Shown here: positions 16,148 through 25,150 of the stretch, piece after piece | Position numbering within the stretch: the first letter of the stretch is position 1 | Layout of the letters: the number at the start of each line of letters is the position of its first letter | Origin: Treponema sp. | GTDB taxonomy: Bacteria; Spirochaetota; Spirochaetia; Treponematales; Treponemataceae | Direction: 5' to 3' | DNA: 64,000 nt | Assembly (NCBI GenBank): GCA_002749205.1 | Contig: PDOP01000033.1 | Location: 33,408-97,407 of the forward strand | The notes under the pieces: generated by a model | Database searches by the model: none | What the model was told of the DNA's origin: nothing | Seen by the model: only the letters and a program-made list of their open reading frames with translations | Program-made: the position numbers and the translations under genes

Positions 16148-17743
16148 CTATTCCCAAATATCCTTGAAAGTATGTGTTGTCCCGCAATACCTGCAAGCAT
16201 ACTTATTATCGCTGGTACGAAAAAAAACAGTAGGAGCATCTTCAGCCTGACTTGGATGCGAAACACAATTTTCATTATTACAAATAATATCTTCAAAATT
16301 GTAAATCCGTGGAGGCAACTTAGTTCTGTATTTTTCTGCAATTTTTCCGTCTTCTATTATATTTAAAGTACAACCGGCGGCAACAGCGGCAAGTCGTTTT
16401 AGTCTTGCCCTATCGAATTCATATTTGCCGGGTCTAAAAATAATGCCCTTAAATTTATTCTTGTCTTTTTTCGAAGTTGAAACCCACTCTCCACCTTTAC
16501 CGCCACTAAGACCTATAACCTTAATAATTGTAGCCATATGATGTCTAATCGTAGCAGGATCATCTCCTCGGCAAATATGGTCAATAACAATCCCCTCTTG
16601 AATAGGTCTTACCCCCTCTGAAAACCTGTCATCGGAAACTTTATTTTTCTTCATATCCGATTTGAATATATATTCTTCACTCGCATAATTATCATCATCT
16701 TTTGATTTTACCGCACCCGTGTATTCACCACCTATCTTTCCTGCAATCAAAGATAATAACACAATCCTTACATACATTCCGTTAATAGACTGCCTTTCCC
16801 AACCGTTAAAAGATGTCGTATCTAAAAAAGTCGGAATTGTAGGGTGTTCTCTATGGCGGGGCAAAGGATGATAAAACTTAGTTCCTGCAGGCACCTTATC
16901 CAAAAATTCTTTCCTGAACACAATTGCCTTTCGTAAATCTTTTTGCTTTTGTAAAATCCTGTCTCCCATTCTTTCAAGTTGCGGACGGGTAAAATACCAT
17001 ATTTTTGCGACATTCTTTTGATTTAAATACTCTTCTATCGATGCAAACTTTTTAATTTCAAAATCGTTTTCCTGCATCTTTTGGATATATTGACTTGGCA
17101 TTGAAAGCTCTTCAGGAGCAATTAAATCAACTTTAACCTTTTTGAAAATTTTCAAACCGTCCGCTTTGGAATGCACTGTTCTGCCGTGATATAAATCCCC
17201 GACAAGAGCAATATGAATGCCGTCCGCAGACCAGTTGTTATCTTCCAAAAATGTAAACTCATCTAACAATTCCTGAGTCGGATGTTCGTGCCTGCCGTCT
17301 CCTGCATTTATAAACGCCGGTTTTCTTTCTAACTCATTTCTGTCCGCAAACGATTGAGCCGCATCTTCAAGCCATCTACAAACCCCCTCAACCTTACTGC
17401 GAACAATAAAAATACTGTTACGATATCCGGCGAGGGTGTTAAAAGTATCCGCATAGCTTTCGCCTTTATTAAACGATGACGATTCAACGGAAAGCTCACT
17501 TAATTTTGCATTATGAAATGCCGCCGCATTTCTAAAAGATTCCCGAGTGCGAGTACTGGGCTCCATAAAAATTTCGTATATACCAAAATCACTGTCATTA
17601 ATTCTGAACATATCTACTTTTTTCGTATCGTTATCTTTAAGAGCTTGTTTTAATTCACGGGTTTTTTCAAAAAGAAACAATCTTTCCTCTATGGAAAAAT
17701 CATTTATCACTGCTAAAGATCTTGCTTGAAAAGAATTTTTCAT
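16148..17743 (-). CDS. pyrBI: Aspartate carbamoyltransferase, fused catalytic-regulatory chain (PyrBI)
   Basis: Second step of pyrimidine synthesis: carbamoyl phosphate plus aspartate to N-carbamoylaspartate. Residues 1 to about 340 are the catalytic chain, with the carbamoyl-phosphate motif MEPSTRTRESF, HEHPTQELLDEF, and HGRTVHS. From about 370 on is the regulatory chain, with a nucleotide-binding ACT-like domain and a zinc domain holding C-x4-C and C-x2-C (NENCVSH, KYACRYCGTT). Most bacteria encode these separately; fused forms occur in Treponema and Thermotoga. 531 residues; start backed by AAGGAG. Regulatory cysteines are intact, so allosteric control is plausible. Confidence 0.94.
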   Translation of the reverse strand: MKNSFQARSLAVINDFSIEERLFLFEKTRELKQALKDNDTKKVDMFRINDSDFGIYEIFMEPSTRTRESFRNAAAFHNAKLSELSVESSSFNKGESYADTFNTLAGYRNSIFIVRSKVEGVCRWLEDAAQSFADRNELERKPAFINAGDGRHEHPTQELLDEFTFLEDNNWSADGIHIALVGDLYHGRTVHSKADGLKIFKKVKVDLIAPEELSMPSQYIQKMQENDFEIKKFASIEEYLNQKNVAKIWYFTRPQLERMGDRILQKQKDLRKAIVFRKEFLDKVPAGTKFYHPLPRHREHPTIPTFLDTTSFNGWERQSINGMYVRIVLLSLIAGKIGGEYTGAVKSKDDDNYASEEYIFKSDMKKNKVSDDRFSEGVRPIQEGIVIDHICRGDDPATIRHHMATIIKVIGLSGGKGGEWVSTSKKDKNKFKGIIFRPGKYEFDRARLKRLAAVAAGCTLNIIEDGKIAEKYRTKLPPRIYNFEDIICNNENCVSHPSQAEDAPTVFFRTSDNKYACRYCGTTHTFKDIWE

Positions 17744-17827
17744 TTTTTCTCCTTAGGCAACAGCCCAAGTATTCTACACTTTTCAAGATACTTTGTCAAT
17801 AAAACTAATTCCGTAAATTGCTGAAAG

Positions 17828-17944
17828 TCAACATTTAACACCCCGAGAAAAAGCCTTAACATAATCCATCAGCTCATCAACAACAGCTTTAAAATAAATT
17901 AAAAAAGTATTCTTCATAGTTTTTCCGCTCATCTTTTGTTGCAT
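17828..17944 (-). CDS. Possible 38-residue small protein downstream of dipeptidase
   Basis: Small ORF beginning MQQKMSGKTMKNTFLIYF with a well-spaced AAAGGA ribosome-binding site 7 nt upstream. It lies 32 nt after the dipeptidase stop codon on the same strand. The centre is amphipathic and partly hydrophobic (FLIYFKAVVDELMDYV); it ends in a single Cys. No family recognised. The ribosome-binding site and lack of overlap with other genes favour translation; the short length means chance cannot be excluded. Confidence 0.4.
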   Translation of the reverse strand: MQQKMSGKTMKNTFLIYFKAVVDELMDYVKAFSRGVKC

Positions 17945-17976
17945 AAATATATCCTTTACAAAAAAAACAAGCCCTC

Positions 17977-18957
17977 TTACATAACTTCGTTTATAACCCG
18001 CTTTGCATTTTTGTAAGCCACTTTTTCAATCTGTCGTTCACTCCAACCTGCAGACTTTAAACCATCGAATAAAATTCCAAACTTTGTACTATCGCAAATT
18101 TCCAAACCGTTTTGATCTATACCGTCCAAATCTGAGCCGAGCGCCGGAAACTCTTCACCGCCCTTATCTTTCATATAATCCAGATGCGCAATCATCGATG
18201 ACAATCTTGCACCGGTTAATTTTTCGCCCAGCTTTAAAAAATCACTTGCAAAATTCAATCCTGAAACGCCACCTGAGTCGGCAAGCCTTTTAATCATATC
18301 ATCTGTCAAATTGCGAGGGTGATTAGTAAGAGCTCTTGCATTTGAATGCGAAGCCATCACCGGCTTTTTTGAAATCTCAAGGACATCATAAAAACCGCCA
18401 TCACTTAAATGAGAAACATCAATGATAATCCCGAGCTCGTTCATATATTCAACGGCTTCTTTACCAAAAGGTTTCAAACCCAACTGCATTTTCTCATAAT
18501 TTGTGGAATTCGGAAACCCAAAGCAGTTTTCATAATTCCAAGTAAGCGTAATTAACCTGACACCAAGCTCATAAAAATACTTAATATTTTCCATCTTGCC
18601 ATTAACAGGCTCCCCGTTTTCAATCGTCAAAAAAGCCGAAACCCTGTTTTCTTTTTCGTTATCCTCCAGCTCTTCGCCGTTTGTTGCAAGCCCTGCCACA
18701 GCCTTATACTCATTCAAATTATTATGCAAATATTTTGCCGCCCGCTTAACATACTCAAAAGTCGAACTCGGCTCAATCTCCAAATGAGCAAATTCATTTT
18801 CGGGAAAAATATAAATCGCAAAAAACTGCGCAACAGCAGCCCCTTCTCTCAAACGCTTAAAATCAACCGAACCAATTTTATTTGAATACAAATCTCCCGT
18901 ATTTTTACGACTCATGTGTAACATTAAAGTATCGCAATGTAAATCTATATAACGCAA
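17977..18957 (-). CDS. Membrane dipeptidase-like peptidase (family M19)
   Basis: Zinc-dependent dipeptidase of the renal-dipeptidase/amidohydrolase fold, 326 residues. Metal ligands are visible: DLHCDT at residues 4-9 (HxD), the bridging Glu in FLTIENGEP, His in DVSHLSD and ASHSNARAL, and GSDLDGID near residue 285 for substrate contacts. It has no signal peptide, so the bacterial enzyme is probably cytoplasmic. It would release amino acids from imported dipeptides, which fits the peptide importer at 21-26.7 kb and the glycine-fermenting genes. A possible 38-residue ORF follows. Confidence 0.93.
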   Translation of the reverse strand: MRYIDLHCDTLMLHMSRKNTGDLYSNKIGSVDFKRLREGAAVAQFFAIYIFPENEFAHLEIEPSSTFEYVKRAAKYLHNNLNEYKAVAGLATNGEELEDNEKENRVSAFLTIENGEPVNGKMENIKYFYELGVRLITLTWNYENCFGFPNSTNYEKMQLGLKPFGKEAVEYMNELGIIIDVSHLSDGGFYDVLEISKKPVMASHSNARALTNHPRNLTDDMIKRLADSGGVSGLNFASDFLKLGEKLTGARLSSMIAHLDYMKDKGGEEFPALGSDLDGIDQNGLEICDSTKFGILFDGLKSAGWSERQIEKVAYKNAKRVINEVM

Positions 18958-19031
18958 AATATTCCTCCATACTTTTCGACATTATAAACCACTTAAAAGG
19001 TTTTTACAAGTAGTATGTCGCTATCGCTCCG

Positions 19032-19155
19032 TAACCCGCTCCCGCCTTAAATCTTTTGTTTTTTACTTAAAAAAACAATCAGCGTCTCAAGAGAGCCGCT
19101 TTTTCTTAATAAAAAATCAAACAAAAGGATACCGGCGCTCGCCACGCACGCTTTA
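19032..19155 (+). repeat. Family A structured repeat, copy A6
   Basis: Inner arms ATCTTTTGTTT and AAACAAAAGGAT pair (one mismatch) with sequences different from other copies; centre GCGTCTC / GAGAGCCGC. It accounts for much of the gap 18958-19285; the rest is the guaA promoter. Confidence 0.7.
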
Positions 19156-19250
19156 AAAGATATAGCAATCAGTCCGGTGTTCTTTATTTAACCCCTAAGC
19201 ATAAAACCGAAGTATTGCATTAGCAAAAAATTGAATTCAACTAAAGTGTA

Positions 19251-19279
19251 TTGATTGATTTCTTTTTATACAGTAAAAT
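19251..19279 (+). promoter_or_regulatory. guaA promoter abutting the start codon
   Basis: TTGATT (19251-19256), 17 nt, TAAAAT (19274-19279). The ATG lies 6 nt after the -10 box, so the mRNA should be leaderless or nearly so. No Shine-Dalgarno sequence is visible. Confidence 0.75.
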
Positions 19280-19285
19280 CAAATT

Positions 19286-20818
19286 ATGATTGATGAAAAA
19301 ATTTTTGTTGTAGACTTTGGTGGGCAATATGCACAGTTAATTGCGAGGCGTGTTCGTGATCTAAATGTTTATTCTGAAGTTGTCGGTTATAAGAATGCGT
19401 ATAATCGAATTACGGCTGAAATGCCAAAAGGCATTATTTTTACAGGCGGGCCAAACAGTGTTTATGAGGCGGACTCTCCAATGCCCGAAAAAGCCATGTT
19501 TGATTTAGGCATTCCAATTTTGGGTATTTGTTACGGAATGCAGGCAATGGCTTATGCACTGGGTGGCTCTGTTAAAAAAAGCTCAAAGCGAGAATTTGGA
19601 AAAACAGACACCAAATTTACTTCAAACTCTGTTCTTTTTGAAAATGTTAAATCTCCCTCTGTTACTTGGATGAGCCATGTTGATTATGTTTCAAGTTTGC
19701 CTCAAGGTTTTTCTACAGAAGCAAGTACGGCGAATACTTTAAATTCTGCAATGTCAAATGATGAAAAAAAACTTTACGGTGTACAATTTCATCTTGAGGC
19801 GGAACAATCTGAAGAAGGACAAAAAATCCTTAAAAACTTTTTATATAAAATCTGCAATGTTTCGGGCAATTGGAATATGCAGAATTTTTTGAAAAATTCT
19901 ATTGCAGCTGTAAAACAAGAAGTAAAAGACGGGAAAGTGTTGCTTGCTCTTTCCGGCGGAGTTGATTCATCTGTTTTGGCGGCTCTTTTAAATCAAGCTG
20001 TCGGTAAAAATTTAACTTGCATTTTTGTTGACCACGGATTGATGCGCAAAAATGAAGGCGATGAAGTTGAGGCCGTCTTCAAAAACGAGGCGATGAATTT
20101 TATTCGCGTAAATGCAGCCGACAGATTTTTAAGTAAACTTAAAGGTGTAAGCGACCCTGAAAAAAAGCGAAAAATTATCGGTGAAGAATTTATTCGCGTT
20201 TTTGAAGACGAAGCTAAAAAACTTGGTACTGTTGACTTTCTTGCACAAGGCACTATTTATGCTGATGTTGTTGAAAGCGGCATAGGTGATTCTGCTGTTA
20301 TAAAAAGCCATCATAATGTAGGCGGTCTCCCTGAGCATATTAGCTTTAAATCTTTAATCGAACCGTTTCGCACGCTTTTCAAAGATGAAATTAGACGACT
20401 AGGTAAAGAGCTTAATCTGCCTGATTACTTGGTTTACCGACAACCGTTCCCCGGTCCGGGTTTGGCAATACGAATTATGGGCGAAATAACAGAAGAAAAA
20501 CTTTCTATTTTACGCGATGCCGATGCCATTTGGAGAGAAGAACTTGAACATGCAAACCTTCAAAACCAATTAAGCCAGTACTTTGCCGTAATTACAAATA
20601 ATAGAACAGTTGGCGTGATGGGAGATTTTAGAACATACGACTATACCCTTGCTCTGCGTGCCGTAAAAACTTCTGATTTTATGACCGCCGAATGGGTTCG
20701 TATTCCTTATGAAATTTTGGATAAAGTATCAAACCGCATTATAAACGAAGTAGACGGTATAAACAGGATAGTTTATGATATTACATCAAAACCTCCGGCA
20801 ACAATTGAGTGGGAATAA
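19286..20818 (+). CDS. guaA: GMP synthase (glutamine-hydrolysing)
   Basis: Converts XMP to GMP with ATP and glutamine. 510 residues: class I glutamine amidotransferase (1 to about 190; catalytic Cys82 in GICYGMQ, His169 and Glu171 in QFHLEAE), ATP-pyrophosphatase domain with PP-loop SGGVDSS at 223-229, and C-terminal GMP-synthase dimerisation domain (ending PPATIEWE). The usual HPE triad context is HLE here, which keeps both catalytic residues. Start chosen at 19286; it lacks a ribosome-binding site and is predicted leaderless. Monocistronic, followed by two tRNA genes on the other strand. Confidence 0.97.
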   Translation: MIDEKIFVVDFGGQYAQLIARRVRDLNVYSEVVGYKNAYNRITAEMPKGIIFTGGPNSVYEADSPMPEKAMFDLGIPILGICYGMQAMAYALGGSVKKSSKREFGKTDTKFTSNSVLFENVKSPSVTWMSHVDYVSSLPQGFSTEASTANTLNSAMSNDEKKLYGVQFHLEAEQSEEGQKILKNFLYKICNVSGNWNMQNFLKNSIAAVKQEVKDGKVLLALSGGVDSSVLAALLNQAVGKNLTCIFVDHGLMRKNEGDEVEAVFKNEAMNFIRVNAADRFLSKLKGVSDPEKKRKIIGEEFIRVFEDEAKKLGTVDFLAQGTIYADVVESGIGDSAVIKSHHNVGGLPEHISFKSLIEPFRTLFKDEIRRLGKELNLPDYLVYRQPFPGPGLAIRIMGEITEEKLSILRDADAIWREELEHANLQNQLSQYFAVITNNRTVGVMGDFRTYDYTLALRAVKTSDFMTAEWVRIPYEILDKVSNRIINEVDGINRIVYDITSKPPATIEWE

Positions 20819-20905
20819 TATGGTTAAGTTTAAAAAGCAGATAAAACTTAATTTCAGTGTAATTTCTTTTCAAAAACTGCTTAGTCGGAATTAGATTTCA
20901 TCATT

Positions 20906-20979
20906 CGGGATCGGAGGGACTCGAACCCCCTACCTACTGCTTAGAAGGCAGTTGCTCTATCCTGATGAGCTACGATCCC
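20906..20979 (-). tRNA. tRNA-Arg (anticodon UCU)
   Basis: 74 nt: acceptor GGGATCG/CGATCCC with discriminator G, D-stem GCTC/GAGC, anticodon arm ACTGC-CTTCTAA-GCAGT with anticodon TCT, T-arm with TTCGAGT loop. CCA is not encoded. Confidence 0.95.
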
Positions 20980-20985
20980 TCATTT

Positions 20986-21058
20986 TCGGGATGGAGGGAT
21001 TTGAACCCCCGATCTTCTGGTCCCAAACCAGACGCCTTAGCCCCTAGGCTACATCCCG
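20986..21058 (-). tRNA. tRNA-Pro (anticodon UGG)
   Basis: 73 nt: acceptor CGGGATG/CATCCCG with discriminator A, anticodon arm TCTGG-TTTGGGA-CCAGA with anticodon TGG, T-loop TTCAAAT. CCA is not encoded. It lies 6 nt upstream of tRNA-Arg, so both are likely cut from one precursor. Confidence 0.95.
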
Positions 21059-21166
21059 TAACAACATTTTTATAGCATAAACTAAAAAAAATGTCAAGCC
21101 GTAAAAGCTTTTTTTATAAAAAAATATAAATTAAAGCAACAAAATAGCGGAAAAGAAAGTCAATCT

Positions 21167-22132
21167 TTACGCATGCTCTACATCATCATACAAAAAACAA
21201 GCCACTTGATGTTTCATATTGCCACCTGACAAAGCCGGCTCAGACTTAAAACATTTATCCATAGCCTTTGAACATCTGTTTGCAAAACGACAAGCTTTTT
21301 TAGGCTCAATTGGCGAAGTTATCTCACCTTCTAAAATAATTCTCTCACTACTGTGATGAATATCAGGAATAGGAATCGCTGACAATAAAGCTTCGGTATA
21401 AGGATGCTTTGGATTCTCAAAAATTTCTTCTGCAGAGCCAATTTCAATAACACGCCCTAAATACATAACCGCAATATCATCACTAAAATGATTTACAACA
21501 GAAAGATCATGGGTGATAAACATATATGTTAATCCAAGTTTTTCCTGCAAATCCTTCATTAAGTTAAGAATTTGAGCTTGTATTGAAACATCTAACGCAG
21601 AAACAGGCTCATCACAAACAATAAATTTTGGGTTCAAAGCCAAAGCTCTTGCAATGCCAATTCGTTGTCGTCTTCCTCCGTCTAATTCATGCGGATAAGT
21701 ATTTACAAACCTTTCTGCAAGCCCAACAATTTCCATAATCTCAAAAACCTTATCCATCATCTTGGCTTTTGACTTATAAAGCTTGTAAATTATCATTGGT
21801 TCCATAATTGCCTGACTGACAGTTTTGCGAGGATTCAGTGATGAAAACGGATCTTGAAAAATCATTTGTAGCTCAGAGCGTTTTTGTTGCATTTGCTTAC
21901 GATTAAGTTTTGCCAAGTCTTCGCCTTCAAAAAAAATATGACCACCGGTAGGCTCAAGCAAACGCAAAATAGTTCGACCGGTAGTTGATTTACCACAACC
22001 CGATTCACCAACGACACCAAGAGTTTTCCCCTGTTCAATACCAAAGCTGACATCATCAACTGCATGAAGCATTCCACGGGAAGTTTTAAAGTATTTTTTT
22101 AAGCCTCTAGCTTCTATCATATAATTAGCCAC
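21167..22132 (-). CDS. Peptide ABC transporter ATP-binding protein (OppF/DppF type)
   Basis: Second ATPase of the peptide importer. Walker [10 protein letters not shown], signature [14 protein letters not shown] (LSGGQ variant with Asp-Gly-Gly), Walker B FIVCDEP and H-loop THDLSVV, followed by the oligopeptide-type C-terminal extension with its cysteine-containing [14 protein letters not shown] segment. The start is uncertain: GTG at 22132 has a GGAGGT about 10 nt upstream and overlaps the oppD stop; ATGs at 22150 or 22120 are alternatives. Last gene of the A-B-C-D-F operon. Confidence 0.92.
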   Translation of the reverse strand: MANYMIEARGLKKYFKTSRGMLHAVDDVSFGIEQGKTLGVVGESGCGKSTTGRTILRLLEPTGGHIFFEGEDLAKLNRKQMQQKRSELQMIFQDPFSSLNPRKTVSQAIMEPMIIYKLYKSKAKMMDKVFEIMEIVGLAERFVNTYPHELDGGRRQRIGIARALALNPKFIVCDEPVSALDVSIQAQILNLMKDLQEKLGLTYMFITHDLSVVNHFSDDIAVMYLGRVIEIGSAEEIFENPKHPYTEALLSAIPIPDIHHSSERIILEGEITSPIEPKKACRFANRCSKAMDKCFKSEPALSGGNMKHQVACFLYDDVEHA

Positions 22133-23156
22133 GCTCGATTTTACCTCCATTTTTTATAGATTCTGCATCATACAAATGACATCTAACATAATGTGAATCC
22201 GTACGATAAACCTTGCCAGGCATCTTTTGATTACAAATATCCGTTGCATAATTACAACGAGGATGAAATGGACACCCTGTAGGCAAATTCATAGGATCAG
22301 GCATTAGCCCCTTAATAGGCTTTAATTTTGCTGTTCTATTCTTTAAATTAGGAAGTGAATTAAATAACCCTTCAGTATATGGATGTCTGGTGTTATCAAA
22401 CACATCAACAAGGTTTCCCATCTCAATAATTCTTCCTGCATACATAATTGCAACACGATCGCAAACTTCGGCAACTATACCCAAGTCATGAGTAATCATC
22501 AACATTGATGTATCATAATGAACTTTCAAATCTTTCATCATCTTTAAGACTTGAGCCTGAATGGTTACATCAAGAGCAGTTGTAGGCTCATCTGCAATAA
22601 GCAATCGGGGCTTACAGGCTAAAGCTATAGCTATAACAACCCGTTGTTTCATGCCGCCCGAAAACTGATGAGGATATTCATTACCACGAGCCGCAGGAAT
22701 GCCTACCAACTCTAAAATTTCATGAGCTTTTTTTAAAGCATCTTTTTGTCCGTTCTTTTCATGAAATTCAATAACTTCTGCGATTTGTGTTTCAACCGTC
22801 ATAACAGGATTTAAAGCCGTCATAGGATCTTGAAAAATCATCGAAACATCATTTCCTCGAATTTCTTCCATTCGCTTTTCACTAAGCTCACCAAGATTTT
22901 CATTATCAAGCAAAATATTACCGGACTTAACAACACCCGGAGGCGAAGGAATTAGCTTTAAAATTGCAAGCCCCGTAGTAGTTTTTCCGGCTCCTGTTTC
23001 TCCAACCAAACCCAGAGTTTCTTTTTTTTCAATTTCAATATCTACATCATTCAAAGCATATACAATACCATCATCTGTTTGATATTCAACATGCAATCCC
23101 TTTATATCAAGAATTAAATTATCTTTGTCTTTTATTTTTATACTCTCTTCTGTCAT
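22125..23156 (-). CDS. Peptide ABC transporter ATP-binding protein (OppD/DppD type)
   Basis: 343-residue ATPase with Walker [10 protein letters not shown], signature [15 protein letters not shown], Walker [14 protein letters not shown]-loop THDLGIV, and the C-terminal oligopeptide/dipeptide transporter domain with [15 protein letters not shown], which in homologues holds an Fe-S cluster or metal. It powers peptide import with the OppF-like subunit. An AAAGG ribosome-binding site precedes the ATG. It lies 11 nt after the oppC-like gene. Confidence 0.94.
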   Translation of the reverse strand: MTEESIKIKDKDNLILDIKGLHVEYQTDDGIVYALNDVDIEIEKKETLGLVGETGAGKTTTGLAILKLIPSPPGVVKSGNILLDNENLGELSEKRMEEIRGNDVSMIFQDPMTALNPVMTVETQIAEVIEFHEKNGQKDALKKAHEILELVGIPAARGNEYPHQFSGGMKQRVVIAIALACKPRLLIADEPTTALDVTIQAQVLKMMKDLKVHYDTSMLMITHDLGIVAEVCDRVAIMYAGRIIEMGNLVDVFDNTRHPYTEGLFNSLPNLKNRTAKLKPIKGLMPDPMNLPTGCPFHPRCNYATDICNQKMPGKVYRTDSHYVRCHLYDAESIKNGGKIERG

Positions 23157-23167
23157 AATATCAACCT

Positions 23168-24064
23168 TTATTTTAATCTTGGATCCAATGCATCACGCAA
23201 ACCATCTCCTAACAGGTTAAGAGATAAAATTGTAATAACAATAGCCAAGCCCGGAAACATTGACATATAACTAAAATCTCTCAAATAAGGACGACTTTCA
23301 GAAAGCATTCCACCCCATTCAGGTGTTGGTGATTGTATTCCCAAGCCCAAAAAGCTCAAACCTGCAATTGTTAAAATAATTGTTGCGATGTTTAAAGTTG
23401 TATGAACCAAAACAGGTGTTAGAGAATTTGGAATAACATGTTGCGTAATTATACGAAAATCACTTGCACCGATAGCTCGTGCAGCTTCAATAAATTCAAC
23501 ATCTCTAACTGTCATAACAGAACTTCTAACAATTCTGGCAAAACGAGGTACACTGGATATGGCAAGAGCAATAATCAAATTAAATGTACTCGCCCCCAAG
23601 GCTGCAACTATTGTTATAGCAAAAAGAGTCCCCGGAATAGCAAGGAATACATCCATCAACCTCATTAAAAAATTGTCAACTAAGCCACCGTAAAAACCCG
23701 CAATAGCTCCTAAAATACCACCTACCACAAAAGCAAAGGCGGCAGTAGAGAAAGCGATAACCAAAGAAGTTCTTGCACCGTGAACTACACGAGCCAGAAT
23801 GTCTCTACCTTTATCGTCCGTTCCGAAAGGATGTGCCGCAGAAGGCCATTGATTTCTGTTGCTGATGTTTTGCTTAATTACAACATCATCGTAGTCAAAA
23901 AGCACATCAGCAAAAATAGCAGAGCCTATAATCAACAACATTATAACCATACCGGCAAGGGCAGATTTATTTTTTTTCAATCTATTCCAAACTTCACGAA
24001 CTTGACTTTGCTTTTTATATTTTCGCTTCACATTGATAGCATCAGATTCTTTTCTTTCAGCCAT
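23168..24064 (-). CDS. Peptide ABC transporter permease (OppC/DppC type)
   Basis: 298-residue inner-membrane permease. A cytoplasmic N-terminal tail and OppC_N helix (VWNRLKKNKSALAGMVIMLLI) are followed by the BPD_transp_1 core with the ATPase-coupling EAA loop (EAARAIGASDFRIITQHVIPN). Five to six membrane helices are expected. GGAGG ribosome-binding site. It pairs with the OppB-like permease encoded just upstream. Confidence 0.94.
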   Translation of the reverse strand: MAERKESDAINVKRKYKKQSQVREVWNRLKKNKSALAGMVIMLLIIGSAIFADVLFDYDDVVIKQNISNRNQWPSAAHPFGTDDKGRDILARVVHGARTSLVIAFSTAAFAFVVGGILGAIAGFYGGLVDNFLMRLMDVFLAIPGTLFAITIVAALGASTFNLIIALAISSVPRFARIVRSSVMTVRDVEFIEAARAIGASDFRIITQHVIPNSLTPVLVHTTLNIATIILTIAGLSFLGLGIQSPTPEWGGMLSESRPYLRDFSYMSMFPGLAIVITILSLNLLGDGLRDALDPRLK

Positions 24065-24072
24065 AAATCCTC

Positions 24073-24999
24073 CTATTTGTATTGAGCTTTAATTCGCGGG
24101 TCAATCAAAGCATACAATAAATCAACCAGCAAATTCACAATAGAAAAGCCTAAGGTAAATACAATGATACAGCCAAGTACAATGGGTATATCTCTACCTT
24201 GTATTGAATCAATCATCAAACGACCAATTCCGGGTAACCCGTAAACTGTTTCAGTTAAAACAGAGCCGGCCAATAATGCTCCAATTTGTAATCCGGCAAC
24301 AGTAACGGTTGGAATTAAAGCATTTTGCAGGGCGTGTTTCCAGACTACAGTTTTGTAGGGAAGCCCCTTACTTCTGGCAGTTCTAATATAGTCTTGCCTA
24401 ATAACCTCAAGCATTGATGATCTAGTTACTCGTGCAATTGAAGCCATACTTAAAAAGCCCAAAGAAATTCCGGGTAATACAAAATGAACCCACGTTTTAG
24501 CACCCGCAACCGGAAACCAACCAAGTTTAAGAGCAAAAGCAAGCAATAACAATTGTCCCAACCAGAAAATAGGAATAGACACCCCTATCAATGCAATTAA
24601 CATTGCAGTACCATCTATCCATGTATTCTGCCTGACAGCCGCAATAATACCCAAAGGTATCGAAAAAATAACGGCAATAACTATAGCTGCAACCGACAAT
24701 TTAATCGTTGTTGGTAAGCGCGATGCAATAAGGCTTGTTACACTTTTATTAAATTTATAAGACAAGCCTAAATCACCCTTTAATAACTTCAGTATATAAT
24801 TTTTATACTGGATTAAAATGTGGTCATTTAAACCCAACTCTTCTCGTAATGCTTCAATAGCAGCCGGCTCAGCTTGTTCTCCTAAAATTGTTTTTGCAGG
24901 ATCACCCGGAGCAAAACCTAAAATCAGATAGACAATCAATGTTACCCCGATAAGCACAGGAACTAGATACACTACACGCTTCAAAACATATTTCCACAT
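24073..24999 (-). CDS. Peptide ABC transporter permease (OppB/DppB type)
   Basis: About 308-residue inner-membrane permease: N-terminal MWKYVLKRVVYLVPVLIGVTLIVYLIL is the hallmark of OppB/DppB, and the coupling EAA loop reads YIRTARSKGLPYKTVVWKHAL. I chose the ATG at 24999, which has an AAGGA site at good distance, over the ATG two codons earlier (25005). It follows the binding-protein gene after a hairpin at 25075-25110. Confidence 0.94.
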   Translation of the reverse strand: MWKYVLKRVVYLVPVLIGVTLIVYLILGFAPGDPAKTILGEQAEPAAIEALREELGLNDHILIQYKNYILKLLKGDLGLSYKFNKSVTSLIASRLPTTIKLSVAAIVIAVIFSIPLGIIAAVRQNTWIDGTAMLIALIGVSIPIFWLGQLLLLAFALKLGWFPVAGAKTWVHFVLPGISLGFLSMASIARVTRSSMLEVIRQDYIRTARSKGLPYKTVVWKHALQNALIPTVTVAGLQIGALLAGSVLTETVYGLPGIGRLMIDSIQGRDIPIVLGCIIVFTLGFSIVNLLVDLLYALIDPRIKAQYK

Positions 25000-25074
25000 A
25001 AGCATTCCTTACATACTCTACTAAATATAAATCCGGTAGATATAAAATAAATACAGTTTACGATTTTTAAATGA

Positions 25075-25110
25075 AAGAAGCACCAAGTGCGTTAAATCTT
25101 GATGCTTCTT
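25075..25110 (-). terminator. Intercistronic hairpin between binding-protein and permease genes
   Basis: AAGAAGCACCAAG / CTTGATGCTTCTT with a 10-nt loop. In ABC operons such hairpins protect and raise the level of the upstream binding-protein mRNA and reduce read-through to the permease genes; that role here is inferred. Confidence 0.6.
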
Positions 25111-25150
25111 AAAGCCTGTTAAATTTAAACTAAGCCCGGCTTAGCCAAAA

